A stretch of DNA of 43,026 bases from Candidatus Poribacteria bacterium (GTDB lineage: Bacteria > Poribacteria > WGA-4E > WGA-3G): assembly GCA_012270795.1 (NCBI GenBank), contig JAAXHO010000029.1:1-43026 (forward strand). Direction: 5' to 3'. Shown in pieces: positions 10,450 to 17,855 of this stretch (the stretch's first letter is position 1; the number at the start of each line of letters is the position of its first letter). The position numbers and the translations under genes were made by a program. A model generated the notes under the pieces. That model made no database searches and had not been told where the DNA came from. It saw only the letters and a list, made by a program, of their open reading frames with translations.

Positions 10450-11088
10450 ATGATGAAACAACCAAACAACAAACACGGGACCATCGTTGGAATAACAGGC
10501 GGAATTGCGTGTGGAAAAACTACCGTATCCAATCTATTAGCAGAAAAGGGGGCAGTCCCTATTAATGCAGACGAAATCGGACATCAACTACTCAAGTCCG
10601 ATAGTCCTGTTATTGGTAAACTCGTTGATTCTTTTGGGGTAGAGATACTTGAAGATAGTGGGGATGTAAGTAGAAAAAAATTGGGGGCAATTGTATTTAA
10701 TGACAAAAAGGCACGTGAAAAACTAAACGCAATCCTTCACCCGTTGATTATCACAAGTTCACGCGCCCGCGCCCGCGAACTTGTGACGGATAACCCGTCA
10801 TGCGTTGTTCTTCTGGATGCCCCCTTACTCATAGAAGCGGGTGCTTATGATGCCGTTGATCTGATTGTTGTTGTAACTTCCGCTTATGAAACACAGATAC
10901 AACGCATCTTAGACCGTAGCAAAGAACAGAATCGTCCTCTATCTGAAGCAGAAGCACAAGCACGGATTGATGCACAGATGCCGATCTCAGAAAAAGTTAA
11001 GTATGCAGATATAGTGGTAAACAATGATGGTACTTATGAAGAACTCCAAAAACAGGTAGATGCACTTTGGATGAAATTGCAGAAATAG
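10450..11088 (+). CDS. coaE: Dephospho-CoA kinase
   Basis: It catalyses the last step of coenzyme A synthesis, ATP-dependent phosphorylation of dephospho-CoA, in the cytosol. The P-loop GITGGIACGKTT sits at the N-terminus, followed by the family signatures INADEIGHQLL, the lid-region LHPLI and LLDAPLLIEAG, with VVVTS and a VVNNDGT end. The length of about 212 residues is normal. The reading frame extends upstream to a TTG at 10429, but the ATG at 10450 fits family N-termini better. No clear ribosome binding site is visible. Its stop codon abuts the stop of convergent modC with no bases between. Confidence 0.93.
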   Translation: MMKQPNNKHGTIVGITGGIACGKTTVSNLLAEKGAVPINADEIGHQLLKSDSPVIGKLVDSFGVEILEDSGDVSRKKLGAIVFNDKKAREKLNAILHPLIITSSRARARELVTDNPSCVVLLDAPLLIEAGAYDAVDLIVVVTSAYETQIQRILDRSKEQNRPLSEAEAQARIDAQMPISEKVKYADIVVNNDGTYEELQKQVDALWMKLQK

Positions 11089-12174
11089 TTATCCCTCGTT
11101 CCACAGTAGATTGACTGCATTTGCTTTGATAACACAGTATACTTCCTTCCCTTTACATAACTGAAGTTGTTCACGTGCTTCATGAGTTATCTTTACAGAA
11201 AATCGTTGCTCCTCAACGAGAATAGATAGGAGTACTTGATCATCAACCTCATCAACCTTTCCACGTAAAATGTTACGAGCACTAATCGGCAAATTCGGTT
11301 CAAGTGAAATGATGATATCCTCTGCTCTAATCGCGATTGGAATGCGTTCTCCGATTTCCACATCCATATAGGGCACGACCAGACTTTGTGATCCAATCTC
11401 TAATTCCGTGATACCCTTTTGTTGATCTGAACTTGTTACAGGTAGATTGAATATGTTCTCAACCCCTGTCAGATTTGCTATTGGAAGCACAGATGGAGAA
11501 GTGAGTATTTGATGCGGTTCACCACTTGCAGCGATCTTCCCATCAGATAGTAAATACGCTTCATCTGCAAGTGCCATCGCTTCTGAAATAGCATGCGTAA
11601 CGTAGATAATCGGAATCTCATAAGCATTCTTGATGTGATGAATATAAGGTATTATTCGGCTCTTTAGACCGCCATCAAGTGATGCAAGGGGTTCATCCAT
11701 CAATAGCAAACGCGGTTTCATCGCAAGGGCGCGAGCAATCGCAACACGTTGGCGTTGTCCGCCTGAGAGTTGACTTGGGTAACGATTTTGTAGTTCTGCG
11801 ATTTCAAGTATTTCAATTTCTTGAGAAATGCTATCTTTCTCTCTACGCAATTTACGTGATTGCCCATATCGGATATTTTGCTCAACGGTCAGGTGTGGAA
11901 AAAGATGCCCTTCTTGGAACACATATCCAAAGCGACGTAGGTTAGATGGAACGTTGATTTTCATATCATAAGAATACAATACTTCGTCACCAAATGTAAT
12001 CACACCTTGATCAGGTGCAAAAGTTCCACAGATGCAATTAAGTAGCGTTGTTTTCCCACTACCAGATGCACCTAAAAAAGCAGTCACCTTTTGATGCAGT
12101 TGACAATCCACTTCCAATTTGAAATTTCCTAAGCTAATGCTAAAGTCTAAGGAGATACTGCCTATGTCTTTCAT
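11089..12174 (-). CDS. modC: Molybdate ABC transporter ATP-binding protein
   Basis: This 361-residue ATPase energises molybdate import with ModB. Visible motifs are Walker A GASGSGKTT (about residues 35-43), Q-loop FQEGHLFPHLTV, signature LSGGQRQR, Walker B LLLMDEP and the switch His in YVTHA. The last 70 residues form a TOBE/Mop-like oxyanion-binding domain (NILRGKVDEVDDQVLLSI), which is characteristic of ModC rather than a generic ATPase. It is last in the minus-strand mod operon, after a small membrane protein gene. It faces coaE tail to tail with zero spacing. Confidence 0.92.
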   Translation of the reverse strand: MKDIGSISLDFSISLGNFKLEVDCQLHQKVTAFLGASGSGKTTLLNCICGTFAPDQGVITFGDEVLYSYDMKINVPSNLRRFGYVFQEGHLFPHLTVEQNIRYGQSRKLRREKDSISQEIEILEIAELQNRYPSQLSGGQRQRVAIARALAMKPRLLLMDEPLASLDGGLKSRIIPYIHHIKNAYEIPIIYVTHAISEAMALADEAYLLSDGKIAASGEPHQILTSPSVLPIANLTGVENIFNLPVTSSDQQKGITELEIGSQSLVVPYMDVEIGERIPIAIRAEDIIISLEPNLPISARNILRGKVDEVDDQVLLSILVEEQRFSVKITHEAREQLQLCKGKEVYCVIKANAVNLLWNEG

Positions 12175-12265
12175 CTCATCTTAAGGTCTAACCAAGTAAT
12201 TGTCCATTACTGACAGATTCCCACAGAACATGGATTATTTTTAATGAATGCTATTCACATCCACC

Positions 12266-12550
12266 TCAACCATCAAAACCGCCACCATCAAAACCGCCAC
12301 CACCATCAAAGCCACCATCAGATCCTCCCGCATCTGAATCCGCAGAAGTATCGTTTGAACTATCATCGCTTAGCATATTGCCAAGTAGTAAACCCATTAA
12401 TAAGCCATCATCTGATCCAGATGAATCAACAAAACCATCCCCTTGATGCCTTCTCTTCTGAGATTGCCGTCTTTTAGAATGACGACTGATGACAGCAAAT
12501 AGTGTGAAAACAATAGCGAAACTAGCTATAAAGACGACCAATAAATCCAT
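12266..12550 (-). CDS. Small membrane protein with Gly/Asp-rich tail
   Basis: The family is not recognised. About 94 residues: one N-terminal membrane segment (LLVVFIASFAIVFTLFAV), a basic stretch (HSKRRQSQKRR), then a Ser/Asp-rich and finally Gly-rich tail with GGFDGGG repeats ending at the stop. The start at 12550 is preferred because AAGGAG (rc of 12559-12564) lies about nine bases upstream; an ATG two codons earlier is only three bases from it. It sits between modB and modC in the same direction, so co-transcription with molybdate transport genes is likely. The tail resembles the Gly-rich C-terminus of TPM-type proteins, but no TPM domain is present. The opposite strand is open but is a shadow of the repeat. 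Confidence 0.72.
   Translation of the reverse strand: MDLLVVFIASFAIVFTLFAVISRHSKRRQSQKRRHQGDGFVDSSGSDDGLLMGLLLGNMLSDDSSNDTSADSDAGGSDGGFDGGGGFDGGGFDG
12269..12318. repeat. Short tandem repeat coding for the Gly/Asp tail
   Basis: CCATCAAAACCGCCA-like 15-18 base units repeat about three times. On the minus strand they encode FDGGG repeats. Units of this type change copy number by slippage, so the tail length may vary between strains. Confidence 0.7.
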
Positions 12551-12594
12551 GTGCATTTTCTCCTTTTGTTTAGTTAATATATCTACACAAAAAC

Positions 12595-13281
12595 CTAATT
12601 TAGGATTTTAGAAATAGAAGTAGATTGAAATTTTTCAGTTATCCATATTGCAATAAACGCTAGAATAGTTGAGATAAACACCAACCTATAAACAGTAATA
12701 TCTTGTCCCAACTGAACAGCAGAAAAAATAGAGAGTGCCAATGTTTGTGTTTTTCCAGGGATGTTACCCGCAACCATCAAGGTTGCACCAAATTCACCAA
12801 GACTCTTGGCAAAACCAAGGATAACACCAGCGATTATTCCCTGCTTCGCAAGTGGTAATGTTACAGTAAAGAAAACTCTTATAGGAGTTGCACCTAATGT
12901 TCGTGCGGTATCTTCAAGTTCCGACGGAACTGATGCAATTCCTGTCATTATTCCCCTTACTAACAACGGAAAGGAAATAATTGATACCGCGATGACTACA
13001 GCAAATTGACTAAAAACAATTTCAATTTTGAATAGGTCATATAAAATACCTCCGATGGGGCCGTTCCTGCTTAATAGGATAAGGAGTAGATACCCACTTA
13101 CGACAGGGGGAAGAACCAGCGGTAACATCACAATAGTATTGATGACGGATTTCCCAGGAAAATCACGTTTAGCAAGAATCCATCCAACCAACAGACCAAG
13201 TGGAAACATTACAACAAGGCTGAATAACGCAACTTTGACAGATAGTAATAGAGCAGTAACTTCTTCAGGGGTAATCCTCAT
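12595..13281 (-). CDS. modB: Molybdate ABC transporter permease
   Basis: This inner-membrane permease of 228 residues has about five to six hydrophobic segments. The binding-protein-dependent transport EAA loop is clear (ELEDTARTLGATPIRVFF, then LPLAKQGIIAGVILGF), followed by KSLGEFGATLMVAGNIPGKT, a sequence typical of ModB/CysT-type permeases. It partners with ModC for ATP hydrolysis and with ModA for substrate delivery. It is transcribed after modA, from which it is separated by a 31-base-arm inverted repeat. The start at 13281 gives the usual N-terminus just before the first membrane segment. Confidence 0.92.
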   Translation of the reverse strand: MRITPEEVTALLLSVKVALFSLVVMFPLGLLVGWILAKRDFPGKSVINTIVMLPLVLPPVVSGYLLLILLSRNGPIGGILYDLFKIEIVFSQFAVVIAVSIISFPLLVRGIMTGIASVPSELEDTARTLGATPIRVFFTVTLPLAKQGIIAGVILGFAKSLGEFGATLMVAGNIPGKTQTLALSIFSAVQLGQDITVYRLVFISTILAFIAIWITEKFQSTSISKILN

Positions 13282-13325
13282 TGAAACCTGACTAGTGTTT
13301 AGTCAACATCTGTTTGATAGTTCAA

Positions 13326-13411
13326 TTGTAGGTCGGGTAGAGGAACGAAACCCGACAGGCATACATTTATTATTGGTAAAGTCGGGTTTCGTTCCTCTAC
13401 CCGACCTACAA
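13326..13411. repeat. Perfect 31-base inverted repeat between modA and modB
   Basis: Arms 13326-13356 and 13381-13411 are exact reverse complements (core GTAGGTCGGGTAGAGGAACG) with a 24-base loop. It occupies the 168-base gap inside the mod operon. In RNA it would form a very stable hairpin that could separate modA from modBC expression or protect the modA transcript end. It looks like a dispersed REP-type element rather than a terminator, because no T tract follows on either strand. Confidence 0.88.
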
Positions 13412-13449
13412 GTTAGGTGTTGACACAGCACTAGACTTTGCTTGAAGGT

Positions 13450-14256
13450 TTATTCCTGTATTAAATGGATAAATCCGTGTTTTTTAAATATCTCAGTTGC
13501 TTGCTGTGCCTTCAAAAAGGTAATATAATTTTCAGCTGTCTGTTTACGTTTGCTATTTTTCAGTATGACAACAGGATAGATGATAGGCGAATGTGTTTCA
13601 TCTGGAAAACGGAAAATAACTTTTATTTCACCACTTAGAATTGTGTCGGTTTCATACACAATTGCAAGGTCTACATCACCAGCTGTAAGATATGCAAGTG
13701 TTGACCGAACATCTAAACCGTATATAAACTTCGGTTGCAACTTATCCCATACACCAAAGTGTGCTAGTGCTTCCTTTGCATAAGTACCAGCAGGAACGAT
13801 TTCAGTTTGACCTATAGCAATTCGTGAAATAACAGGACCCGATAATTGTTCAACACTGTCTAATTCAATCTCTCTTTCCTGATGAGAAACAATAACTAAG
13901 CGATTCTTTAATAGATCGTTGCGACTATTTACTTCAACAAAGTCCAAAGATTCTAAGGTATCCACCTGTATAGGACTCGCAGATATAAAGACATCAGCGG
14001 AAGCCCCCTTTTCTATCTGTCTTTGTAAGGTTGTAGAAGCAGCCAAGTTGTAATAGACGGCAGTCTTATTCGTTTTTGTAAACTGTTCTCCTATTTCGGT
14101 GAGTGCATCTGATAAACTCATAGCAGCAAAAACGCTTAACTCATCAGTCTTCTGTTGTTCAGAAGCACATCCAAAGAATCCAATGAACAATAAGAAATAT
14201 GTAATTATGGAACTACATTGTGATAACAGATGTTTATACTTTCTTGTTATAGACAT
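13450..14256 (-). CDS. modA: Molybdate-binding lipoprotein
   Basis: This 268-residue substrate-binding protein has a lipoprotein signal: a basic N-terminus, a hydrophobic core and a lipobox ending FFGC at Cys30, so it should be membrane-anchored outside the cytoplasm. The ModA hallmarks SVFAAMSLSDAL, YNLAASTTLQRQIEKGA and ADVFISAS follow, then LAYLTAGDVDLAIVYETD. It captures molybdate (or tungstate) and passes it to ModB. It heads the minus-strand operon behind a near-consensus promoter at 14298-14326. No clear Shine-Dalgarno sequence precedes its ATG. Confidence 0.92.
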   Translation of the reverse strand: MSITRKYKHLLSQCSSIITYFLLFIGFFGCASEQQKTDELSVFAAMSLSDALTEIGEQFTKTNKTAVYYNLAASTTLQRQIEKGASADVFISASPIQVDTLESLDFVEVNSRNDLLKNRLVIVSHQEREIELDSVEQLSGPVISRIAIGQTEIVPAGTYAKEALAHFGVWDKLQPKFIYGLDVRSTLAYLTAGDVDLAIVYETDTILSGEIKVIFRFPDETHSPIIYPVVILKNSKRKQTAENYITFLKAQQATEIFKKHGFIHLIQE

Positions 14257-14297
14257 CAGTATTGATAATATATTGACGCTAATTTGTATATGTATTC

Positions 14298-14326
14298 ATT
14301 GTAACAGAAATAACGTGTTATGTCAA
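14298..14326 (-). promoter_or_regulatory. Sigma70-type promoter of the mod operon
   Basis: On the minus strand: TTGACA (14326-14321), a 17-base spacer and TACAAT (14303-14298). The expected start near 14291 leaves a leader of about 35 bases before modA. That is too short for a molybdenum-cofactor riboswitch, and no clear ModE box was recognised. Confidence 0.75.
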
Positions 14327-14380
14327 GGAGTGTGTCCTGGGTTATTTATGGTGAATTATTGAAATAATTATACATATCTT

Positions 14381-14410
14381 CTGTAGGAGCGACCGCACGG
14401 TCGCGACCCG
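14381..14410. repeat. Palindrome fragment related to the GTAGGAGCGAC family
   Basis: GTAGGAGCGACCGCACGGTCGCGACC contains a perfect hairpin GCGACCG-CA-CGGTCGC (14389-14404). Its first half matches the centre of the MITEs at 29159-29314 and 33216-33371. It lies just upstream of the transposase relic and looks like a truncated member of that repeat family. Confidence 0.6.
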
Positions 14411-14422
14411 CAAATCAACGGT

Positions 14423-14824
14423 ATGAATCAGGGCGAATCAGATAAACGCTTGAAGAGCAACAAGTTTCCGAAAAATCATAAGGTGAAAGTGTTCCGGGTG
14501 GTGTCTAAAAGACGCACGGATTATGTTGCTACAAATGACCATAATCAATCGGAGGTGTCCGCTGTGCGACAGGTGTGTAGTACACGCTGGAAGCTTGAAG
14601 AATTTCACCGTGACACGAAACAACTCACAGGTATCGAAAAATGTCAATGCTGTTTACCCCGTATTGTGAGAAACTATATCACTTGTGCTGTTTTAGTATG
14701 GGTTTATCTAATGGAAAAAGCTTATGAAACTGAGCAAACGCTTTATCAAGTCAAAGATGGAATGTTTTCTGATTTTCTACGTCAACAACTAAAATCACCT
14801 ACTTTGAAAATGGATATCGCGTAA
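14423..14824 (+). pseudogene. C-terminal relic of a DDE (IS4/IS701-like) transposase
   Basis: About 133 residues remain. TDYVATND and WKLEEFHRDTKQLTGIEKCQ match the region around the last catalytic acidic residue of IS4/IS701-type transposases, followed by ARNHI-like helix sequence (here RIVRNYITCAVLVWVYL). The N-terminal half with the first two catalytic Asp residues is missing, so it cannot be active. No terminal inverted repeats could be paired around it. Repeat fragments flank it on both sides (14381-14410 and 14861-14893), marking this as a site of old insertions. Confidence 0.75.
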
Positions 14825-14860
14825 GTCCTACTAAGGATAGAACCTTGATGGGCAAACTCT

Positions 14861-14893
14861 TATCCTGCTAATCTGAAAATCCTGGTTCAGACA
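14861..14893. repeat. Single arm of the 383-536 repeat family
   Basis: TATCCTGCTAATCTGAAAATCCTGGTTCAGACA closely matches the right arm at 495-535. Only one arm is present, so this is a fragment. Confidence 0.65.
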
Positions 14894-14931
14894 TAACCAA
14901 AACTTTACACACCCTAAATTCACAAACAAAG

Positions 14932-14961
14932 TTAACCTTTTACAACAAAATATGGTATAAT
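14932..14961 (+). promoter_or_regulatory. Extended -10 promoter giving a probable leaderless mRNA
   Basis: TGG-TATAAT (14953-14961) is a perfect -10 with the extended TGN motif, and TTAACC (14932-14937) is a partial -35 at 18 bases. The -10 ends only eight bases before the ATG at 14970, so transcription should begin at or within one or two bases of the start codon. No ribosome binding site can exist between them. Confidence 0.65.
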
Positions 14962-14969
14962 ACATTATT

Positions 14970-15722
14970 ATGAAAATTCAGAAACTTCAAAAATATTTAC
15001 ACATCCTCTTTCTGTTGTTATCAGTTGCTCTCATATCAGCATGTGATACAGACAACTTGCTGGACATAGACAGAGAGATGCTTGATATTGATTTGACAAC
15101 AGACGCAGGCACTGTCAATATTGGTGACACAACGACTATAAACGCACATATAGATTATTCTGGTGATGCCGCAGTGTTAGTATACGAATGGGACACAAAC
15201 GGTGGCAGGATTGTAGGAGAGGGGACGAGCATTGTTTTCGTTGCACCAGAAACTGCTGGCACCTATACGATTACACTTGAAGTCAGTGATGGATCGGTAT
15301 CAGAACGAACAAATATTCAGATTCAGGTAGATTTAGGAAATGCCATAATTGCGACACCTAACCGATATTGGCAAGGTGCCACTTTTACACAAACATTGTC
15401 ATTTCGTTTGAACATAGAAGAACTGTTTAGGGATAACATTACATTGCGATATGAGATACTTCAGGACACTGCTCAAGCGGGGGCGTTCCTGAGTATTGCT
15501 ATTGACGGTACGCCTGTCATTCAGGACAAAAGAATCGGCAGTGTACAACCGGCACGCATGATGAGTATTGCGGATGATGTGGATGTCTCCTCATTTATTT
15601 CTGCACCCGGGAATTATGAACTGACACTTTCACTTGAAATCGTAAATGTGATGGAAGATGCCTGGTTGCTCCAAAAACTTACTATTATCGGGGCAGAAGG
15701 CACACTTTCAGAGATTCGTTGA
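14970..15722 (+). CDS. Lipoprotein with PKD/Ig-like domain
   Basis: The 250-residue protein has a lipoprotein signal with lipobox ISAC (Cys25). Residues about 45-118 resemble a PKD/Ig-like beta-sandwich: YEWDTNGGRI, then TAGTYTITLEVSDGS. The rest (from about 125) is not recognised. It is likely anchored on the membrane outside the cytoplasm. It heads a group with alr, whose start lies about 16 bases after this stop codon. The ATG is the only candidate that keeps the signal peptide, and it lies right behind the -10 box. Confidence 0.8.
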   Translation: MKIQKLQKYLHILFLLLSVALISACDTDNLLDIDREMLDIDLTTDAGTVNIGDTTTINAHIDYSGDAAVLVYEWDTNGGRIVGEGTSIVFVAPETAGTYTITLEVSDGSVSERTNIQIQVDLGNAIIATPNRYWQGATFTQTLSFRLNIEELFRDNITLRYEILQDTAQAGAFLSIAIDGTPVIQDKRIGSVQPARMMSIADDVDVSSFISAPGNYELTLSLEIVNVMEDAWLLQKLTIIGAEGTLSEIR

Positions 15723-15738
15723 CACGACAGGAATTGTG

Positions 15739-16845
15739 GTGGAAGCCAAACTACAAACGCACGCAGAAGTTAACCTAAACGCCATTCAGAACAACGGTTT
15801 AGCGATAAAAGCATTGGTCGGTAAGCAATTAATTGCCGTTGTAAAAGCAGATGCGTATGGACACGGTGCCATTCCAGTTTCTAAGGCACTGCACACAATT
15901 GCGAATATGTTCGCTGTCGCAACTGTTCAGGAAGGTATAGAACTGCGTGAAGCAGGAATCCAAGCTCCAATATTCATCCTATTTAGTCCACTTCCAGAAT
16001 TGGCTACAGAAATTGTTGCTTTTGATTTGACCGCCGCGGTAGATAATTTGGATTTTGCACAACGGTTAAATCAAGAGATAGCTAAGCAACCAAAGCACAA
16101 TTCAAATGAAAGAATTAAGATTCATATTGATGTCAACACAGGGCTGAATCGTTGTGGTGTTCACTATACACAAGTAAGTAAGTTTCTAACAGAACTCAGA
16201 GAATTGCAAGGTCTTAAGGTAGCAGGTATCTTCACACATTTTGCAACAGCGGATGAGGAAGATAAAAGTTTTGCACATATTCAAATAGAAAGGTTTGCTT
16301 CCATACTTCCTAACGTGTCGGACATCCCGATGAAACATGTTGCGAACAGTGCAGCGGCATTGGCAATACCTGAATCCCATTTTGACGCAGTGCGTCCCGG
16401 TATAAGTTTATACGGAATCTATCCTGCAAATGAAAAACCGATCCAATTACAACCCGCGTTAACGTGGAAGGCGCGCGTCGGATGGGTAGATTCTATTGAA
16501 GCAGGTGAGGGTGTCAGCTATGGATTGATGTATAAGGCACCGTCTCGAACCCGTGTGGCAGGGATACAAGTTGGTTTTGAGGATGGGTATCCGCGCGCAC
16601 TCTCAAATATCGGTGAAGTATTGATTGGCGGTTTCCGCAGACCAATAGTCGGACGGGTCTGCATGGATATGATGGTTGTTGGATTAGAAACTTCAGACAA
16701 AATCTCTGTTGGTGATGAAGTTGTCTTGATCGGCAAACAGGACAACGAGGAAATAACGATATATGAAATTGCGGAAAAAGCAAACACAATTCCATATCAA
16801 ATATTAACAAACATTGGAAAACGCGTAAAACGAATCTATTCGTAA
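15739..16845 (+). CDS. alr: Alanine racemase
   Basis: This PLP enzyme interconverts L- and D-alanine to supply D-Ala for peptidoglycan. The PLP lysine motif AVVKADAYGHG is near the N-terminus, HIDVNTGLNRCG and GIFTHFATADE follow, and the catalytic tyrosine motif GVSYGLMY and VGRVCMDMMVV lie in the C-terminal beta domain. The frame is open back into the preceding lipoprotein gene, but family N-termini start just before AEVNLNAI. The second of two adjacent GTG codons (15739), six bases after AGGA, is therefore chosen; 15736 is the alternative. The length of about 368 residues is normal. Confidence 0.92.
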   Translation: MEAKLQTHAEVNLNAIQNNGLAIKALVGKQLIAVVKADAYGHGAIPVSKALHTIANMFAVATVQEGIELREAGIQAPIFILFSPLPELATEIVAFDLTAAVDNLDFAQRLNQEIAKQPKHNSNERIKIHIDVNTGLNRCGVHYTQVSKFLTELRELQGLKVAGIFTHFATADEEDKSFAHIQIERFASILPNVSDIPMKHVANSAAALAIPESHFDAVRPGISLYGIYPANEKPIQLQPALTWKARVGWVDSIEAGEGVSYGLMYKAPSRTRVAGIQVGFEDGYPRALSNIGEVLIGGFRRPIVGRVCMDMMVVGLETSDKISVGDEVVLIGKQDNEEITIYEIAEKANTIPYQILTNIGKRVKRIYS

Positions 16846-16877
16846 TTTATTCTTATTATACACATATTAGAAACCAA

Positions 16878-17795
16878 ATGTTAATTGAAGTCAATAATTT
16901 ATCTGTCTTTTTTGGCACTAACCCTGCGTTAGACGACCTTTCGGTAGAATTAGAGGGTGGTGCAATAGGCTTGTTGGGACCGAACGGAGCAGGAAAAAGT
17001 ACGTTGATAAAAATGCTACTCGGTTTTATTAGACCAAGTCGTGGTGCAGCAAAAGTTTTCGGTTTAGATGTGCAAGTCAATCCGTTGGATATCCGACAAA
17101 AGGTGGGATATATGCCGGAAGACGATTGCCTAATTCCGCAGATGAATGCCGTTCAACTTGTGGCTTATGCGGGAGAACTCTGTGGCATGTCTTCACGCGA
17201 TGCAATGCAGCGTGCCCACGAAGTGTTATATTATGTCGGTGTTGATGAAGAACGTTACCGTCCCATTAGTGGATATTCAGCTGGTATGCGACAACGTGTT
17301 AAGTTAGCACAGGCATTAGTGCATGATCCAAAGTTGTTACTGCTTGACGAACCAACAAATGGCATGGATACAACGGGCAGAGAGGAGATGCTATTACTTG
17401 TCCAAGACATTGCTGTAGATAAAGGGATAGACGTGGTATTGTCTTCCCACCTATTGCCCGATGTAGAATCTGCATGCCAACATGTGATGGCACTCTCTCA
17501 CGGCAGCCTTGTGATCCAAGGTAATATTGATGAACTCAGAAAAAACCAAAGTCAAGCATTTGATCTCAAAATTGTTGGCGATCGTGATGTCTATGTCAAC
17601 GCTTTAGAGAAGTATCCTTATGATACGGAGTTGCGACCCGATGGACATGTGCGGGTTACCTCAAAAGCAACGGAACAAACAGAAGGCTCGTTCTTTTTCA
17701 AATTGGCACATGAAACAGGTGTTCAACTCCGTCAATTGCGGGAGGTAAAGCACTCTCTTGAGGATGTTTTCGCTGATGCAATGGAATTGGAGTGA
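16878..17795 (+). CDS. ABC transporter ATP-binding protein without a permease
   Basis: This 305-residue ATPase resembles the ABC-2/CcmA type. Motifs: Walker A GPNGAGKST, Q-loop YMPEDD, signature YSAGMRQR, Walker B LLLLDEP and the switch His in LSSHLL. A C-terminal extension of about 85 residues ends LEDVFADAMELE, as usual for ABC-2 exporter ATPases. The expected membrane partner is absent: upstream is alr (32-base gap) and downstream an LRR gene. It may work with a permease encoded elsewhere. Substrate cannot be predicted. Confidence 0.88.
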   Translation: MLIEVNNLSVFFGTNPALDDLSVELEGGAIGLLGPNGAGKSTLIKMLLGFIRPSRGAAKVFGLDVQVNPLDIRQKVGYMPEDDCLIPQMNAVQLVAYAGELCGMSSRDAMQRAHEVLYYVGVDEERYRPISGYSAGMRQRVKLAQALVHDPKLLLLDEPTNGMDTTGREEMLLLVQDIAVDKGIDVVLSSHLLPDVESACQHVMALSHGSLVIQGNIDELRKNQSQAFDLKIVGDRDVYVNALEKYPYDTELRPDGHVRVTSKATEQTEGSFFFKLAHETGVQLRQLREVKHSLEDVFADAMELE

Positions 17796-17855
17796 TGAAA
17801 CTATCTTTAAAAACTTTTAAAAAAAGACTACGTATCTAATGAAGGATACTCTTAA

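Noticed and set aside
12244-12477. His/Asn-rich plus-strand reading frame
   Set aside because: It is the antisense shadow of the Gly/Asp repeat of the minus-strand small protein; composition follows the repeat and it has no ribosome binding site.
14257-14297. Molybdenum-cofactor riboswitch or ModE box before modA
   Set aside because: The predicted leader is only about 35 bases, and no clear ModE half-sites were recognised.
14423-14824. Active insertion sequence
   Set aside because: Only the C-terminal part of the transposase is present and no paired terminal repeats were found.
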